Source: Ridgeia piscesae
Lineage: Eukaryota > Annelida > Polychaeta > Sabellida > Siboglinidae
Direction: 5' to 3'
Length of the DNA: 64,000 bases
Assembly (NCBI GenBank): GCA_025642075.2
Contig: JAODUO010000055.1
Coordinates: 90,001-154,000, forward strand
The notes under the pieces were generated by a model. That model was given only the letters and a program-made list of their open reading frames with translations. It ran no database searches and was not told the origin of the DNA. Below, piece after piece: positions 34,247 through 45,074 of the stretch (positions are counted from its first letter, which is position 1; every line of letters starts with the position of its first letter). Made by a program: the position numbers and the translations under genes.

Positions 34247-35314
34247 ATGGCACCTTGCAAGCGGCAAGTGAAGGCAAGGAGGCACTTGGTGTGTAACCAC
34301 TGCCACAGCTTGGTGGATTTTGCCGTATCGGGGTGCGGAAAAACTTGGTCAGAGACAACGGAGGAAGGGTTTACGTTCCAATGCTTATAGGGTGTTGGAA
34401 AGTGGACTGTCTGACAGCAGAGTTAGCTAGGCTAACGGATATTGTGAAGGGGATGGAGAGTGGAGGGAGGGTGAGTGCAAGGAAAACAAATGGAGAAAGA
34501 ACAACAGGAAACATGACATGCAGGAAGGTGACAGGGGAGAAAGTGACAGTAGACAAGGAGGAGAGACAAGGGGACAGGAGATGAGAGAAGTAGATGCGAC
34601 AGGAGGAAAGACGAATGGAAGAAAGGAAGTGAGAGTAGATGTGACCAAACGGAAGTCAATAACAAGGACGATAACAGGAAGAAAAGAGACAGGAAAGAAA
34701 GGAACAACAGAGAAAGCGGCAGGGGAAAAGTCAGCAACCAGGGAGATGCAAAACGGAGGAGCTACTCTGAAGCAGTGATCGAGGGGGCATTGAGAACAGA
34801 AAGGGTATTTATGGGAGACTCCATTTTGCGAAAGACAGACAGGACATTAAGCAAAGGAGAAGACGTTGTTGTTTGTCTTCCGGGAGCTAGGATAGAGCAT
34901 GTGACTGAACGGGTAGATAACGTATTGGGGCATGGCCAAGGGGGGTCTATATTAGTACATGTAAGGACGAACAATGCAAACAGGGATGGAACAACCAGGA
35001 TAGTAAAGGGATACAGAGAGTTGGTAGAGACACTGAAAAAGACGAGAGTTGATCAGATCATACTCTCAGGAATCTTGCCAGTGATGAGGGGAAGGGGAGC
35101 AACATATATAAACTGCAAGAGGATGGCAATTAACGCACTAGTAGAGCAGATGTGTGAAGAAGAAGGATTTGTAGATTTGTGGGGATATTTTGTTGGGAAA
35201 GAAGACATGTATATGAGAGATGGCCTCCATCTAAACGGAAAGGGCGCAGCAGTGTTCTCCGAGAACCTGCTTCGATCGATGGACAATGGAACAGGTTGCA
35301 ACTTTTTAAACTAG
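34247..35314 (+). pseudogene. LINE ORF1: zinc-binding N-terminus and SGNH/esterase domain
   Basis: From an ATG at 34247, about 47 residues contain VCNHCHSL and later FQC, then a TAG. A shifted frame resumes with CWKVDCLTAELARLTDIV, together resembling the zinc-binding and coiled-coil start of CR1 ORF1 proteins. A lysine/arginine/threonine-rich linker follows to about 34770. Frame 34775-35314 is an SGNH-type esterase domain: MGDSILRKTDR (catalytic-serine block), a central VHVRTNN block, and DGLHLNGKGAAVF (Asp-x-x-His block). Esterase domains are known in ORF1 of CR1 elements; their role in retrotransposition is unclear. Confidence 0.82.
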
Positions 35315-35402
35315 TTTCGCAGGGGGGATACACAGAGAAGCCAAATACTAGAGGCATAGATAAATAGATAAAGATAATAAAAAGAAATCAGCAAAGAACA
35401 GC

Positions 35403-38163
35403 ATGGAAAGTCCTACAGAATTTGGTTATAAATGTGTTTGTTTAAATGCAAGGAGCATAGTAAACAAAAGAAATGAACTAAACATTAGGGGAAAAGATAT
35501 TGACCCTCACATAATAGGTATAACGGAATCTTGGGCCACCCCCGATATATCAGAAGCCGAATTAGGAATGACAGGATATGTAATGTTTAGGAAAGATAGA
35601 TTAGGAAGAAGGGGAGGCGGAGTTATTTTATATATTAAAGAATCCATCCAAGCTTATGAAATAAAATTAGATAAAGAAGCAGAATGTGAAGAAGCTGTCT
35701 GGTGTAACATAGTTACAGGAAACTCAACATTAACTGTTGGGTTAGTGTATCCGAGTCCAAACATAAGCATGGAAGAGAATGAAAAAAATACACAACGCTA
35801 TCAAAGAAGTGAGTAAACGGGACTGTATTATTATGGGGGATTTTAACCATGGGCATATACAGTGGACATCTCTACAGAGTACCGGGAGAGAGGATCAAGA
35901 GTTTTTAAATTTAGTACAAGATAGTTTCCTTTCTCAGCATGTGTTAGAAGCAACCAGGGGCGAGAACATGTTAGACATAGTATTGAGCTCACAGAAGGAA
36001 TTTGTTGATAACGTCAAGATATGTGAGCCACTGGGGTATAGTGATCACAACCAGATACATTTTATCATCAAAGGAAAGGGAGAACGGAATAGAAAAATAA
36101 GGTACAGGAAAAATGTTCACAAAGGAAGATATGAGGGAATACTTAGCAAAGATAGACTGGAATAACACACTGAAGAATAAGACAGCAACAGAATGCTGGA
36201 ATATTTTAAAGAGTGAAATTGATTGCGTCGTTGACAAATTTGTCCCCTTGAAAAAACAGGGGAAACGGTCAAAGAAGAAACACTTATCGAAGGAAGCCAT
36301 TAGAAAAATCAAGTACAAGCAAATGATGTGGAAGAGATATAGACATACTGGAAGTGAAGAAGACTATAGCATTTATAAAGAAGCACTTAATCAAGCTACA
36401 GTTGAAATTAGAAATTCAAAGAGAAGCAACGAACAAAAAATAGCTTTTAATATAAAACATGACAGCAAGAGTTTTTATGCGTATGTTCGAAGTAAACAGA
36501 AAGTTCAGGATAAGGTCGGTCCTCTAGAAGGTAGTGATGGAAACATAATAACAGAGGGATTCTTAATGGCAGAAAACCTAAATGAGTACTTTAGTTCGGT
36601 GTTTACCAGGGAAGATATTAGTATATTACCAGTACTTGAGACTAAGTTCGAAGGGAGAGAGTTTGACTATTTAGGACAACTAATTGTAACCCCAACAATG
36701 GTAGCTATGAAAATAAGAGACATGAAGGATAATAAATCACCTGGAGTGGATAGGATTCCTCCCAAATTACTATTGGAAATTGTAGAACAAATCAGCATAC
36801 CGCTTGCAACAGTGTTCAATTTGTCATTAGAGGAGGGATTAGTTCCGTTAGAATGGAAAGAAGCAAACATTATACCATTATTTAAAAAGGTTCGAGAAAC
36901 AAGTCGAGAACTATAGACCAGTGAGTTTAACATCGGTGATTTGCAAACTATTAGAAAGACTAATTAAAGATCACCTGGTTGATTTTCTTGTTAAAAATAA
37001 ATTGATAAACCCATCTCAACATGGGTTTTTAAAAGCGAGGTCATGCTTAACAAATATGTTATGTTTTTGGAAGATGTCACAAAGTGGGTAGATGAGGGAT
37101 CACCAGTAGATATAATCTACTTAGATTTTAAAAAAGCCTTTGACAAAGTGCCACACCAAAGACTACTACTTAAACTAAAGGCCCATGGGATAGAAAAATG
37201 GCTTATTGATAGAAGACAAAGAGTAGTAGTTGATGGGGAGGTTTCAAACTGGAAATCGGTTTTGAGTGGAGTACCGCAGGGATCAGTACTGGGACCTGTT
37301 TTGTTCTTAATATTTTCAATGATTTGGATGATGACATAACAAGCAAGGTGTTGAAGTTTGCGGTCGACACAAAAATGTTTAGGAAAATTAAAAGTGATGC
37401 AGATAGACAGCATTTACAAGATGATCTTAATAAGTTGATAGAATGGTCTGAGAAGTGGCAAATGCTGTTTAATTTTGGAAAGTGTAAGTGCCTCCACACC
37501 GGACATGGGAATGAAGATGCACAATATACAATGGGTGGTACTGTACTAAATACTACCTTAAAGGAAAAGGACTTAGGGTTAACTATTAGTGCTGACATGA
37601 AGGTATCAGAGCAGTGTGGAATTGCAGCAGCGAAGGGAAACCAAATTCTTGGATTAATTAGGCGAAATATAGTGTACAAAGAAAAAGAACTAATAATACT
37701 GCTGTATAAAACAATAGTTAGGCCTCACTTAGAATAGTGTATACAAGCATGGAGGCCACATCGCAAGAAGGATATTTATATGCTAGAAAGAGTACAAAGG
37801 AGAGCAACCAAAATTATACCAAAACTCAGGAATATTAGTTATGAAATGCGTCTAAAAGAATGTGGTTTAACAACACTAGAAACCAGAAGATTGAGAGATC
37901 AGATTGAGGTGTTTAAAATGTTGAATGGGTATGAAAATATTGACAGAAATATATTTTTCAAAGTCAAGGAAGAGAGAAGGACTAGAGGACATGGAGTTAC
38001 ATTAGCAAAGAAACAGTGTAGACTAGATATTAGAAAATTTTCATTTTCACAAAGAACAGTAAATGAATGGAACAGATTATCAGCTGATTGTGTAGGTGCT
38101 AGTAGTGCTAATATATTTAAAAATAAAATCGACGTATACCTAAGACGGGCGGGGTATACTTAG
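35403..38163 (+). pseudogene. LINE ORF2: AP endonuclease and reverse transcriptase, broken
   Basis: Endonuclease blocks are CLNARSIVNK, GITESWATPDI, RRGGGVILYIK (frame 35403-35816), and MGDFNHGHIQW with GYSDHNQIHF (frame 35779-36165). Reverse-transcriptase blocks follow: NKSPGVDRIPPKLL and PLEWKEANIIPLFKK (to 36916), IIYLDFKKAFDKVPHQRL and [14 protein letters not shown] (to 37339), then KFAVDTKMF (37324 on), where the family has FADDTK. The first catalytic aspartate of that pair is therefore replaced by valine. After a stop at 37735-37737 the C-terminal region continues to 38163 (LERVQRRATKIIP, RLDIRKFSFSQRTVNEWNRL). Frames change at about 35800, 36150, 36900 and 37320. Confidence 0.93.
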
Positions 38164-38280
38164 ATAGATAGGTTGGACTCTCGATAAGCCAAATGGCTTC
38201 CTAGTGCACCTGCCATCTAGAGTTGAATCTCTAGGTGGCAATCTTGTTAAAACTTGTTAAATAATCTAGTTTAATAAAAG

Positions 38281-38575
38281 TTGGTGTGAGAAATTATACA
38301 ATTATGAATTAATATTGTTCATCAAGCAAGAATAACAATGTCTTAATAGGCAAATCTCCGAGTAGGAATTTATAATAATTTGTTTGATTGTATATGCCTT
38401 TTATTTAGCGATAGGTGCAGTTCATCGTATAGATGCAACAGTACGGTGTGTAGTTAAAAAAAACAATCCGTTTTTTATTTCTGTTCTTATGAAACATAAA
38501 TGAATATTATTGCTTTGTCTGGTTACATGACTGTGAAAATCATTGTTTTTCATGACAGATGTTAAATCTATATTT
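38281..38575. other. Intergenic between LINE and DIRS element, nothing recognised
   Basis: AT-rich sequence, no open frames. Confidence 0.4.
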
Positions 38576-38960
38576 TTAGAATTAAAATATTAATTTATAA
38601 GTAACATACTTACCTGGCTCCGTCGCTTCACAAGGTGCAATAGACGTGGCCGCGCCCAAGTTGCTCGCCATAATTCATAAAATGAAAAACTGACCTATCC
38701 CCACGCTCCTACCACGTACTCCGTCCAATCACAGACTGACAGAGTCTCTTCTCTTCGCACTTGGCAAAAAGGCTCATACTGTGATGGGTAATCTCTCTAT
38801 AGCGGGGAAGGAGGGAGGGTGATATGGTGAAGCGACGCAGCCAGGTAAGTATGTTACTTATAAATACATATTTTAATTCTGCAAATATAGAATTTATTGC
38901 CTAACATAGACTTAGCCTGGCTCCGTCGCTTCACAAGGTGCAGAATCTAGGTGAATGGAT
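38576..38960. repeat. Palindromic internal repeat at the DIRS left end
   Basis: The sequence at 38576-38630 (AATTAAAATAT, TTATAAGTAACATACTTACC, TGGCTCCGTCGCTTCAC) recurs inverted at 38828-38885. A third, direct partial copy (AGCCTGGCTCCGTCGCTTCA) begins at about 38917. DIRS elements carry an internal region complementary to their ends, used in circle formation; this arrangement fits that, placed at one end. Confidence 0.7.
38605..38770 (+). repeat. DIRS left inverted terminal repeat
   Basis: Starts near TACCTGGCTCCGTCGCTTCA and is the inverted counterpart of 42125-42285, with scattered differences and a few small indels. Confidence 0.82.
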
Positions 38961-39036
38961 GGTGGGATATAGACAATGTTACCTCTAATGATCTCTAATG
39001 TTGGGTGCATAATTGATTCTGCAGCCACTACCGGTC

Positions 39037-39998
39037 CTAGTTGAATGAGATCGGCAAAATAGAGAGAGAGGTTCTTGAGATAAAAGTCGGTAAAGGTGTT
39101 ATGACAGCACCAGGTATCAGCTCACAGAATCTGTTCCATGGAGGTATGTCTGTGCAATGCGAGTGATGCAGCCATGGATCGTACCTATTGCGCCTTAACC
39201 TTGTGGGACTCAAGGAGAGGTGTAGTGGAATTTGTGTAGTACTCCAGAATCGTTTCCGGATCCACCCGGAGATTGTGGAAGGTACAATGTCTCGTTTATG
39301 CCTTGGTTTGAACGACACAGAGGAGGCGCTTGTGCTCCCTCCAAGGCATGGACCTTTCTATGTAGAATCTTAGTGCTCATATTGGGAACAGGAGTCGATC
39401 TTCAGCCATGCCATTGCTCAAATGACGGTTAAGTGTTGGAATCGTGCATGAAAGTACGCATTTCGGGCCCTAGCCCAATACTTGCGTCTCTGATATGAAT
39501 GACAGGTCCGTTATAATCGGGCATGTTCAAAGGCATGGATTTCGCCCCAACGTTTGCCGGAAGTAATGTAAGCAGGTGATCCGATGTTTGGTCTAGCGGT
39601 TCGAAAGGTGGTTTTGTCAATGCTGACAAAACTAAGGCGAGATTCTAGTCTGAAAATGACGTTGATGCATGGTGCCTCTTCCATTTCGATATTTCGAAGT
39701 AGATTCCTCCCTACTTCCGCACCGGAAGTGGCACGAAGTGCGTTGGCGATTGCCATCTGATAGCCTGCAATGGTCGAGATGGTCAATGTTTCTCCGTGTG
39801 AAGGTGGAGAAGAAAATCTGACACTACACTCTCAGTAGCCGAGAGTTGATTAATGTGTTGTATGTTACACCAAGCAGTGAAGATCCTCCACTTGGACTCA
39901 TAGATCGCCAGAGTAGACGCTCGCTGGGGTCTACTGACACAGGAGGCAACGTCGACCGAAAGGTCTCTGCTGCAGAGGGTATCCCGGATACCATCCAC
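39037..39998 (-). pseudogene. DIRS tyrosine recombinase, fragmented
   Basis: Frame 39998-39783 gives the core-binding start RASTLAIYESKWRIFTAWC and VSDFLLHLHTEK. Frame 39786-39511 continues TISTIAGYQMAIANAL. Frame 39318-39037 gives KRDIVPSTISGWIRK and a final W....TF segment, the catalytic-domain end. The enzyme would join circular DNA intermediates into the genome. The catalytic R-H-R-Y set cannot be followed because of frame breaks. Confidence 0.78.
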
Positions 39999-40450
39999 GT
40001 GTGTAGCTGGAGATTGGACTATCTCGATGGATCTAACCTCAAGGCTGGAACAGTAACTGAGGAATGTTGGTTATCCGGAGTGGAGATTGTACCAACATCC
40101 CTAAGAGTAGTGGGAACCAGATCGCCTGTGCCCAGTGTAGGGCAATGAGGATCAGTTCGTACAGGTCCTGTTGGGTCTTCTCGAGTACCCGTGGTAACAG
40201 AGCTGGTGGTGGCTACGCGTATGCCCATAGTGCATTCCAGCTCACTGACAGAGCATCTACTGCCATGGCTGGTGGATTTGGAACAGGGGACACAAATAGT
40301 GCAAGTTGTGATTCCAACTTGTTGCAAACAGATCCAATAATGGGATTCCCCATTCCCGTGTCAGTGCTCTTAAGACAGATGCATGTAGATACCATTCTGT
40401 ACCTGACATCTGGGAAGGGCGTAACAGAATGTCTGCAAGGACGTTCAATC

Positions 40451-41532
40451 TCAAGGGGATGTGTCATGCCCGGAGTACTGACACATGAGGAGTAGCTTCT
40501 TGGTCCGTCTGCACAGCTGTATTGACCGTGTTCCGCCCTGCTTGTTGATGAAGGAGACTACAGTAGAGTTGTCTGACGCAACCAGGGCTGTCAGACCCAT
40601 AAGCTTCCGCAGCCAGTGGAGCATGGCTCTGTGTATGGCTTCTAACTCGAGTACATTGGTGTGAAGTGTTTTCTCGGTTGTTGTCCATACACCGGACATC
40701 GTCAATGCATTCCATTGTGCTCCCCAGCCGATCTTCGATGCATCCGTGAACAACTGAGTGTCTGGTTTGTCAGGGTAACTGGGGCTCCCCTCAGAACATT
40801 GTGTGCTGATTTCCACCATTGGAAATCTTCCTCCGCCGTGGAGGAAAGAGGTATCCACAAGTTGCTGGTTAAAACATTGAAATCCCAATGTTAAGAGATG
40901 CAATGTTGGGCTTCGCGGGTGTGCAGCCGTCCCAGAAGAACCATTTTTTTTCTGTGGATGCAAAGAGACCGAGCAGGATCTGCCACCTATGAGCACATCC
41001 TCCTTGGCTTAGCAGGAATGAGCAAATCAGTGCTTGATTTTGTGATATCGATCCATAGTTGGAGTGACTTGGAAGGAAACTAGGTCGAACTGGTATCCCA
41101 GAAAAGGAATTTCTGTTTGGGATCAATTCCGACTTCTTGTCGTGAATGAGGAGGCCCATCGTGTGGCAGAGATTGAGCACTTGCACCGTGTCATGGAGGC
41201 ACTGGTCGTGAGATGGTGAATAGATGAGCCAGTCGTCCAGGTACTGACCGAGATTGATGCCCATCACGTATACCAGCATTTGATCTCTGTCATAATCTTG
41301 GAGAATACCCAAGATGCTGGAGAAAGGCCAAACGGCAGTGCCCGGAATTGATATATGGTGCCCCGAGTCTGAAAACGAAGACAATTTCGATAACCTCTGT
41401 GTATGGGTATGTGGAAATAGGTATCCACAAGATCAATGGAAGTGACCCAGGCGTCTCGAGGGAGAGATCGCCAAATGCTTTCCGCACTCTCCATCGAAGT
41501 GGGGAATTTCTAGGAAGAGGTGACTGTAACAC
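40451..41532 (-). pseudogene. DIRS reverse transcriptase and RNase H, frameshifted
   Basis: Frame 41494-41264 carries the DIRS finger/palm blocks VTSIDLVDTYFHIPIH and ALPFGLSPASWVFSK. Frame 41384-40869 carries the active-site block GQYLDDWLIYS and the downstream CHTMGLLI segment. Frame 40996-40451 carries RNase H: LFTDASKIGWGAQWN, NVLELEAIHRAM and ASDNSTVVSFINKQGGTRSI. The NKQGGT block is especially typical of DIRS RNase H. Two frame changes separate the parts. Confidence 0.9.
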
Positions 41533-41811
41533 CCGGGAGATGTAGTGTCGCAGACTACCTCTACAACATTGTTTGTTGCATGGACTGTATCAGTGACCGG
41601 GGGGCTGTGCGCTTCATGATAGAGCCCTAGTCTACAAACGCAGATGGGGCACCCGTCATGGGGGACACTCTCGGAACCGAAGACGGAAACCGACTTCCAG
41701 AACATTGCACACTCACTCGCTGCATATCCTTCGTCTCCAGACAGCGCAGAACAGGGATAGAGTTCCCACCCTCCTTGTAAGGGCATTTATACTATTCCAT
41801 TCCATACTTAA

Positions 41812-41943
41812 TCAGTCCATTGTGAACAAGTGTCGTACTTGTTGTCGATTGTAATACCGTGACAATAGACACTTGTTCGGATGATTATCGCCGCCGCGCA
41901 TGAGTCTAGTGCAGACGGTGGCGTGTTTGCGAGTTGTCGCCAT
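41812..41943 (-). pseudogene. DIRS ORF1 N-terminal fragment
   Basis: From an ATG at 41943 about 43 residues include VCTRLMRGGDNHPNKCL, resembling the cysteine and D-x-H-x-x-C motif near the start of DIRS ORF1 (gag-like) proteins. A stop follows at once, so most of ORF1 is missing or out of frame. Confidence 0.5.
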
Positions 41944-42124
41944 TACAAATTGAAATGGCGAAGTCGAAAAACGGCTATAATAATAGAAAAATACAACTGA
42001 AAAGTGGTCTGAAAACAGCCCTTTTTGGAGCGGTGAAAAGAAAAACAATAAACCGTAACTTCGTTTAAACAAATTATGATATCAGCTCACAAAACTGATA
42101 AATACGGAGTTATGCGAAGGCAAG

Positions 42125-42285
42125 ACTTAAACGATGGCGGCGCCAAGTAAGAAGAGACGGTGATTGGATGGAGTGGTGGGAGCGTGGGGATAGGTCATTT
42201 TTTCATTTTATTAATTACGGCGAGCAACTTGGTCGCGGCCAAGTCTATTGCACCTTGTGAAACGACGTAGCCAGGCTAAGTCTAT
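42125..42285 (-). repeat. DIRS right inverted terminal repeat
   Basis: Contains GGAGCGTGGGGATAGGTCAT, then GCGAGCAACTTGGTCGCGGC and ends in CGTAGCCAGGCTAAGTCTAT. It matches the reverse complement of the left end. Confidence 0.82.
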
Positions 42286-42290
42286 TTTAC

Positions 42291-42597
42291 GCAATAAGTA
42301 GGTATTTTGAACATTGTTTTATCTTTATAATTATTATCATATAGCTGATATACTTGAATTATAAATGTTTTCTAATTTAAGAATATTGAACTTTTTAAAG
42401 ATGGGATCGGTGTGTGCTATAAATTTGCTTTTGTCGATCAATCAAAGAGCTTTTTTTAAACTTTGAACATGGTTATTAACATGTATTATATGTTATCTAA
42501 ATATCATCATAATTGCTGAAACGCAGCAGCGTCACATCAGCGAAAAATTCACTTTTAATGAGCGCCCATGACATCTCTCAAATTTCGTCATGACTCA
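42291..42597. other. Intergenic, nothing recognised
   Basis: AT-rich sequence between the DIRS right end and the pogo-like element. Confidence 0.4.
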
Positions 42598-43710
42598 TGT
42601 GGGACAAATGGCACCCCCGGGTGCACTTTGCCCCACATGACAAAATTCGACGAATAGTTTATTTTATTTACATAACATTACTATTATATAATTATATAGA
42701 ATAATTATATATGTATATATTTGTTCGTCGATAATAACGCCACTTAATTACCGTGTACGAAATTGGGTTTCTAGTTAATAATGCTGGGGGGGGGCGGTTT
42801 CGATCCACAATGGTGGCCCGTTTAACACTTAGTGTGACAAGAATTTAGTTTTGGTGATAACCTTTGCTTTTTATTCAAGAAAGTTCATCATCAAATATAT
42901 CATCCAATGATCAAGTCTTTAACGGAAAAAAATTATTTTTTTCATTTTAAATGCATTGTTTTGTGGGTCTTACTCCAACTTCAATTATTCAGAATCGCAA
43001 TTGTGGCAGGTGTAGTAGTGACCACCAGTCGTACAATCCTTGTGTGCTCCTGCAATCTTGACACTCCGTACATTTCTCCCTGCTCCGACTAAAAGCTTCG
43101 CAACACACAATACACGTCCACTGTTCGTAATCATCGTCATCGATTTTTGTTCTTCCGAAATGTCTGTGACCATCTTCTTATATGGCGAGGTCACATGTCG
43201 GCTGTTCCATATGTAGCACTGGTCACCGGGCAGGCTTTCTTTGGCTGAGGAGGGCTCAATGTTATCGTGGCTTGTGTGACTAGACCAAGCAGGATGTTTT
43301 CTTCCCAGGGACTGTCCAGTTTTAGCTACATCACACCGGCAATGCCTCACCAGGTGTTTTTTTTTAATGCTGTAGGCCATAATTTGTAACGGCTCCTCGC
43401 ATAAATCTTTCCCCTTTTACCGCAGCGAAAGCATCGTGCAGCCGCTGGTCAGAATAGGACGCCGTTGTTGTTTCTCGTTTATATTTCCGAAACATGTCTG
43501 CAAGTGACCAAAGTGAAATGAACACAATACTGTTATGCCACGCTGTAATGATCAATAAGTAACATTATAATTTTGTTACTGCAGCATTTAACATTATCAG
43601 AGTAATAGTTCATAAGCAATTTCTAGAAGTCAATTAGTCGTGAGATAATAAATAGGGCAAAGCGCACTGGGTACACTTTGCCCCATGTTGGAGGGGTGTG
43701 CTATGCCCCA
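42598..43710 (-). mobile_element. Internally deleted pogo/Tigger-like DNA transposon
   Basis: On the minus strand the N-terminal part (about 43497-43370) encodes MFRKYKRETTTASYSDQRL and a helix-turn-helix segment AVKGERFMRGAVTNYGLQ, matching the start of pogo/CENP-B-like transposases. A second part (about 43340-42985) carries a cysteine-rich end finishing GGHYYTCHNCDSE, like the PHD-type C-terminus of these transposases. The DDE catalytic core between them is absent. The ends carry related words in inverse orientation (GTGCACTTTGCCCCACAT near 42620; GGGCAAAGCGCACTGGG and TGCTATGCCCC near 43657-43708), suggesting terminal repeats of GGGGCAAAGTGCAC type. Confidence 0.72.
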
Positions 43711-43998
43711 AAATCATTGCACCATCATAAGTAAATAAATTACCTACATGGCATTACCACCGACAAAAACGCATTGTCTTTTCTAGTATACGATACTATA
43801 CTTTCATGTAGCTAATTCGCATAATTGGTTACTTAATAAGTATAGTCGATGAGAACAAATAAAGCTGTTCACTTTTTTACCAAACTATCGACGGTAAATG
43901 TTAATTTGCCACCCAAATCGTCTTGTAATTGCCACCAAGACGATTTGGGCAGCATAAGTGCTTCCGCAAATCGGTAGATATAGCCGTTAAAACATATA
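43711..43998. other. Intergenic, nothing recognised
   Basis: Short AT-rich stretch before the (CA)n tract. Confidence 0.4.
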
Positions 43999-44448
<450 letters not shown>

Positions 44449-44651
44449 ATATATAGGCATGTGCCTGTCATGTTATCCGTTATCGTATGACGTTTTGTTT
44501 TTAAATTACACAATTGATTTTTGATTGGTGACCTGGCTGAAAGAATGACACCATAGTGTATAGTTTAGTCAGTTTTCCTATTAGAAAGCGAATTGTTACA
44601 TTTTTGTCCCTCCATATGTAGGGGTGGAATGGGGGTTACGTCACTTATGTG

Positions 44652-44652
44652 G

Positions 44653-44714
<62 letters not shown>

Positions 44715-44720
44715 TATATA
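44652..44720. repeat. (TA)n microsatellite
   Basis: A dinucleotide tract of about 33 units with one interruption near 44709. Confidence 0.97.
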
Positions 44721-45074
44721 GACACAGGCATGAGATTCTTCCACGGTTCCTGAACCCAATTTGGCCGTTTCTGTGATTTGTCAAAATCCGATTTTTTTTA
44801 CATGGGGAGGTCAAAACTGGTCGAAAATCGATAGAAAATTTAACTTTTGTGTCGATTCCTGGCATTCCACAACACTAGGTTCCACAAGAGACAACACCTG
44901 CCCTGCCCCGCCCCGCCCCTCCCCGACACCTGTAGCCCCCAAGGAATGACAGCGCCATTCACAGCCACTAACACAAAATAACACTCTCCTGAGCCTTTCA
45001 TAATCGTTTATGACAACAACTTTCTCAAGAAATGCATTATATGATTTTATCCATAATGTAGGTAAAATATACAT

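Larger units (their letters stand above)
34247..38280 (+). mobile_element. Full-length-looking CR1-like LINE, frameshifted
   Basis: ORF1 and ORF2 remnants occur in the correct order over 4 kb, followed by a 3' tail containing TCTCTAGGTGGCAATCTTGT and a TTGTTAAAACTTGTTAAA end without poly(A), as in CR1-type elements. At least six frame breaks, an in-frame stop at 37735-37737 and a changed catalytic residue make it inactive. It is a different subfamily from the copy at 15775-17440 but shares its overall design. Confidence 0.9.
38576..42290 (-). mobile_element. DIRS-like tyrosine-recombinase retroelement with inverted terminal repeats
   Basis: Coding remnants on the minus strand are an ORF1 start near 41943, reverse transcriptase and RNase H (about 41530-40450), and a tyrosine recombinase (about 39998-39037). 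The set replaces integrase with a recombinase, the defining feature of DIRS elements. The ends are inverted: 38605-38770 and 42125-42285 match in reverse complement over about 165 bp (GATTGGA(C/T)GGAGT, AGCGTGGGGATAGGTCA, GGCGAGCAACTTGG). The left end also contains an extra internal palindrome. Multiple frameshifts show it is dead. Confidence 0.88.
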
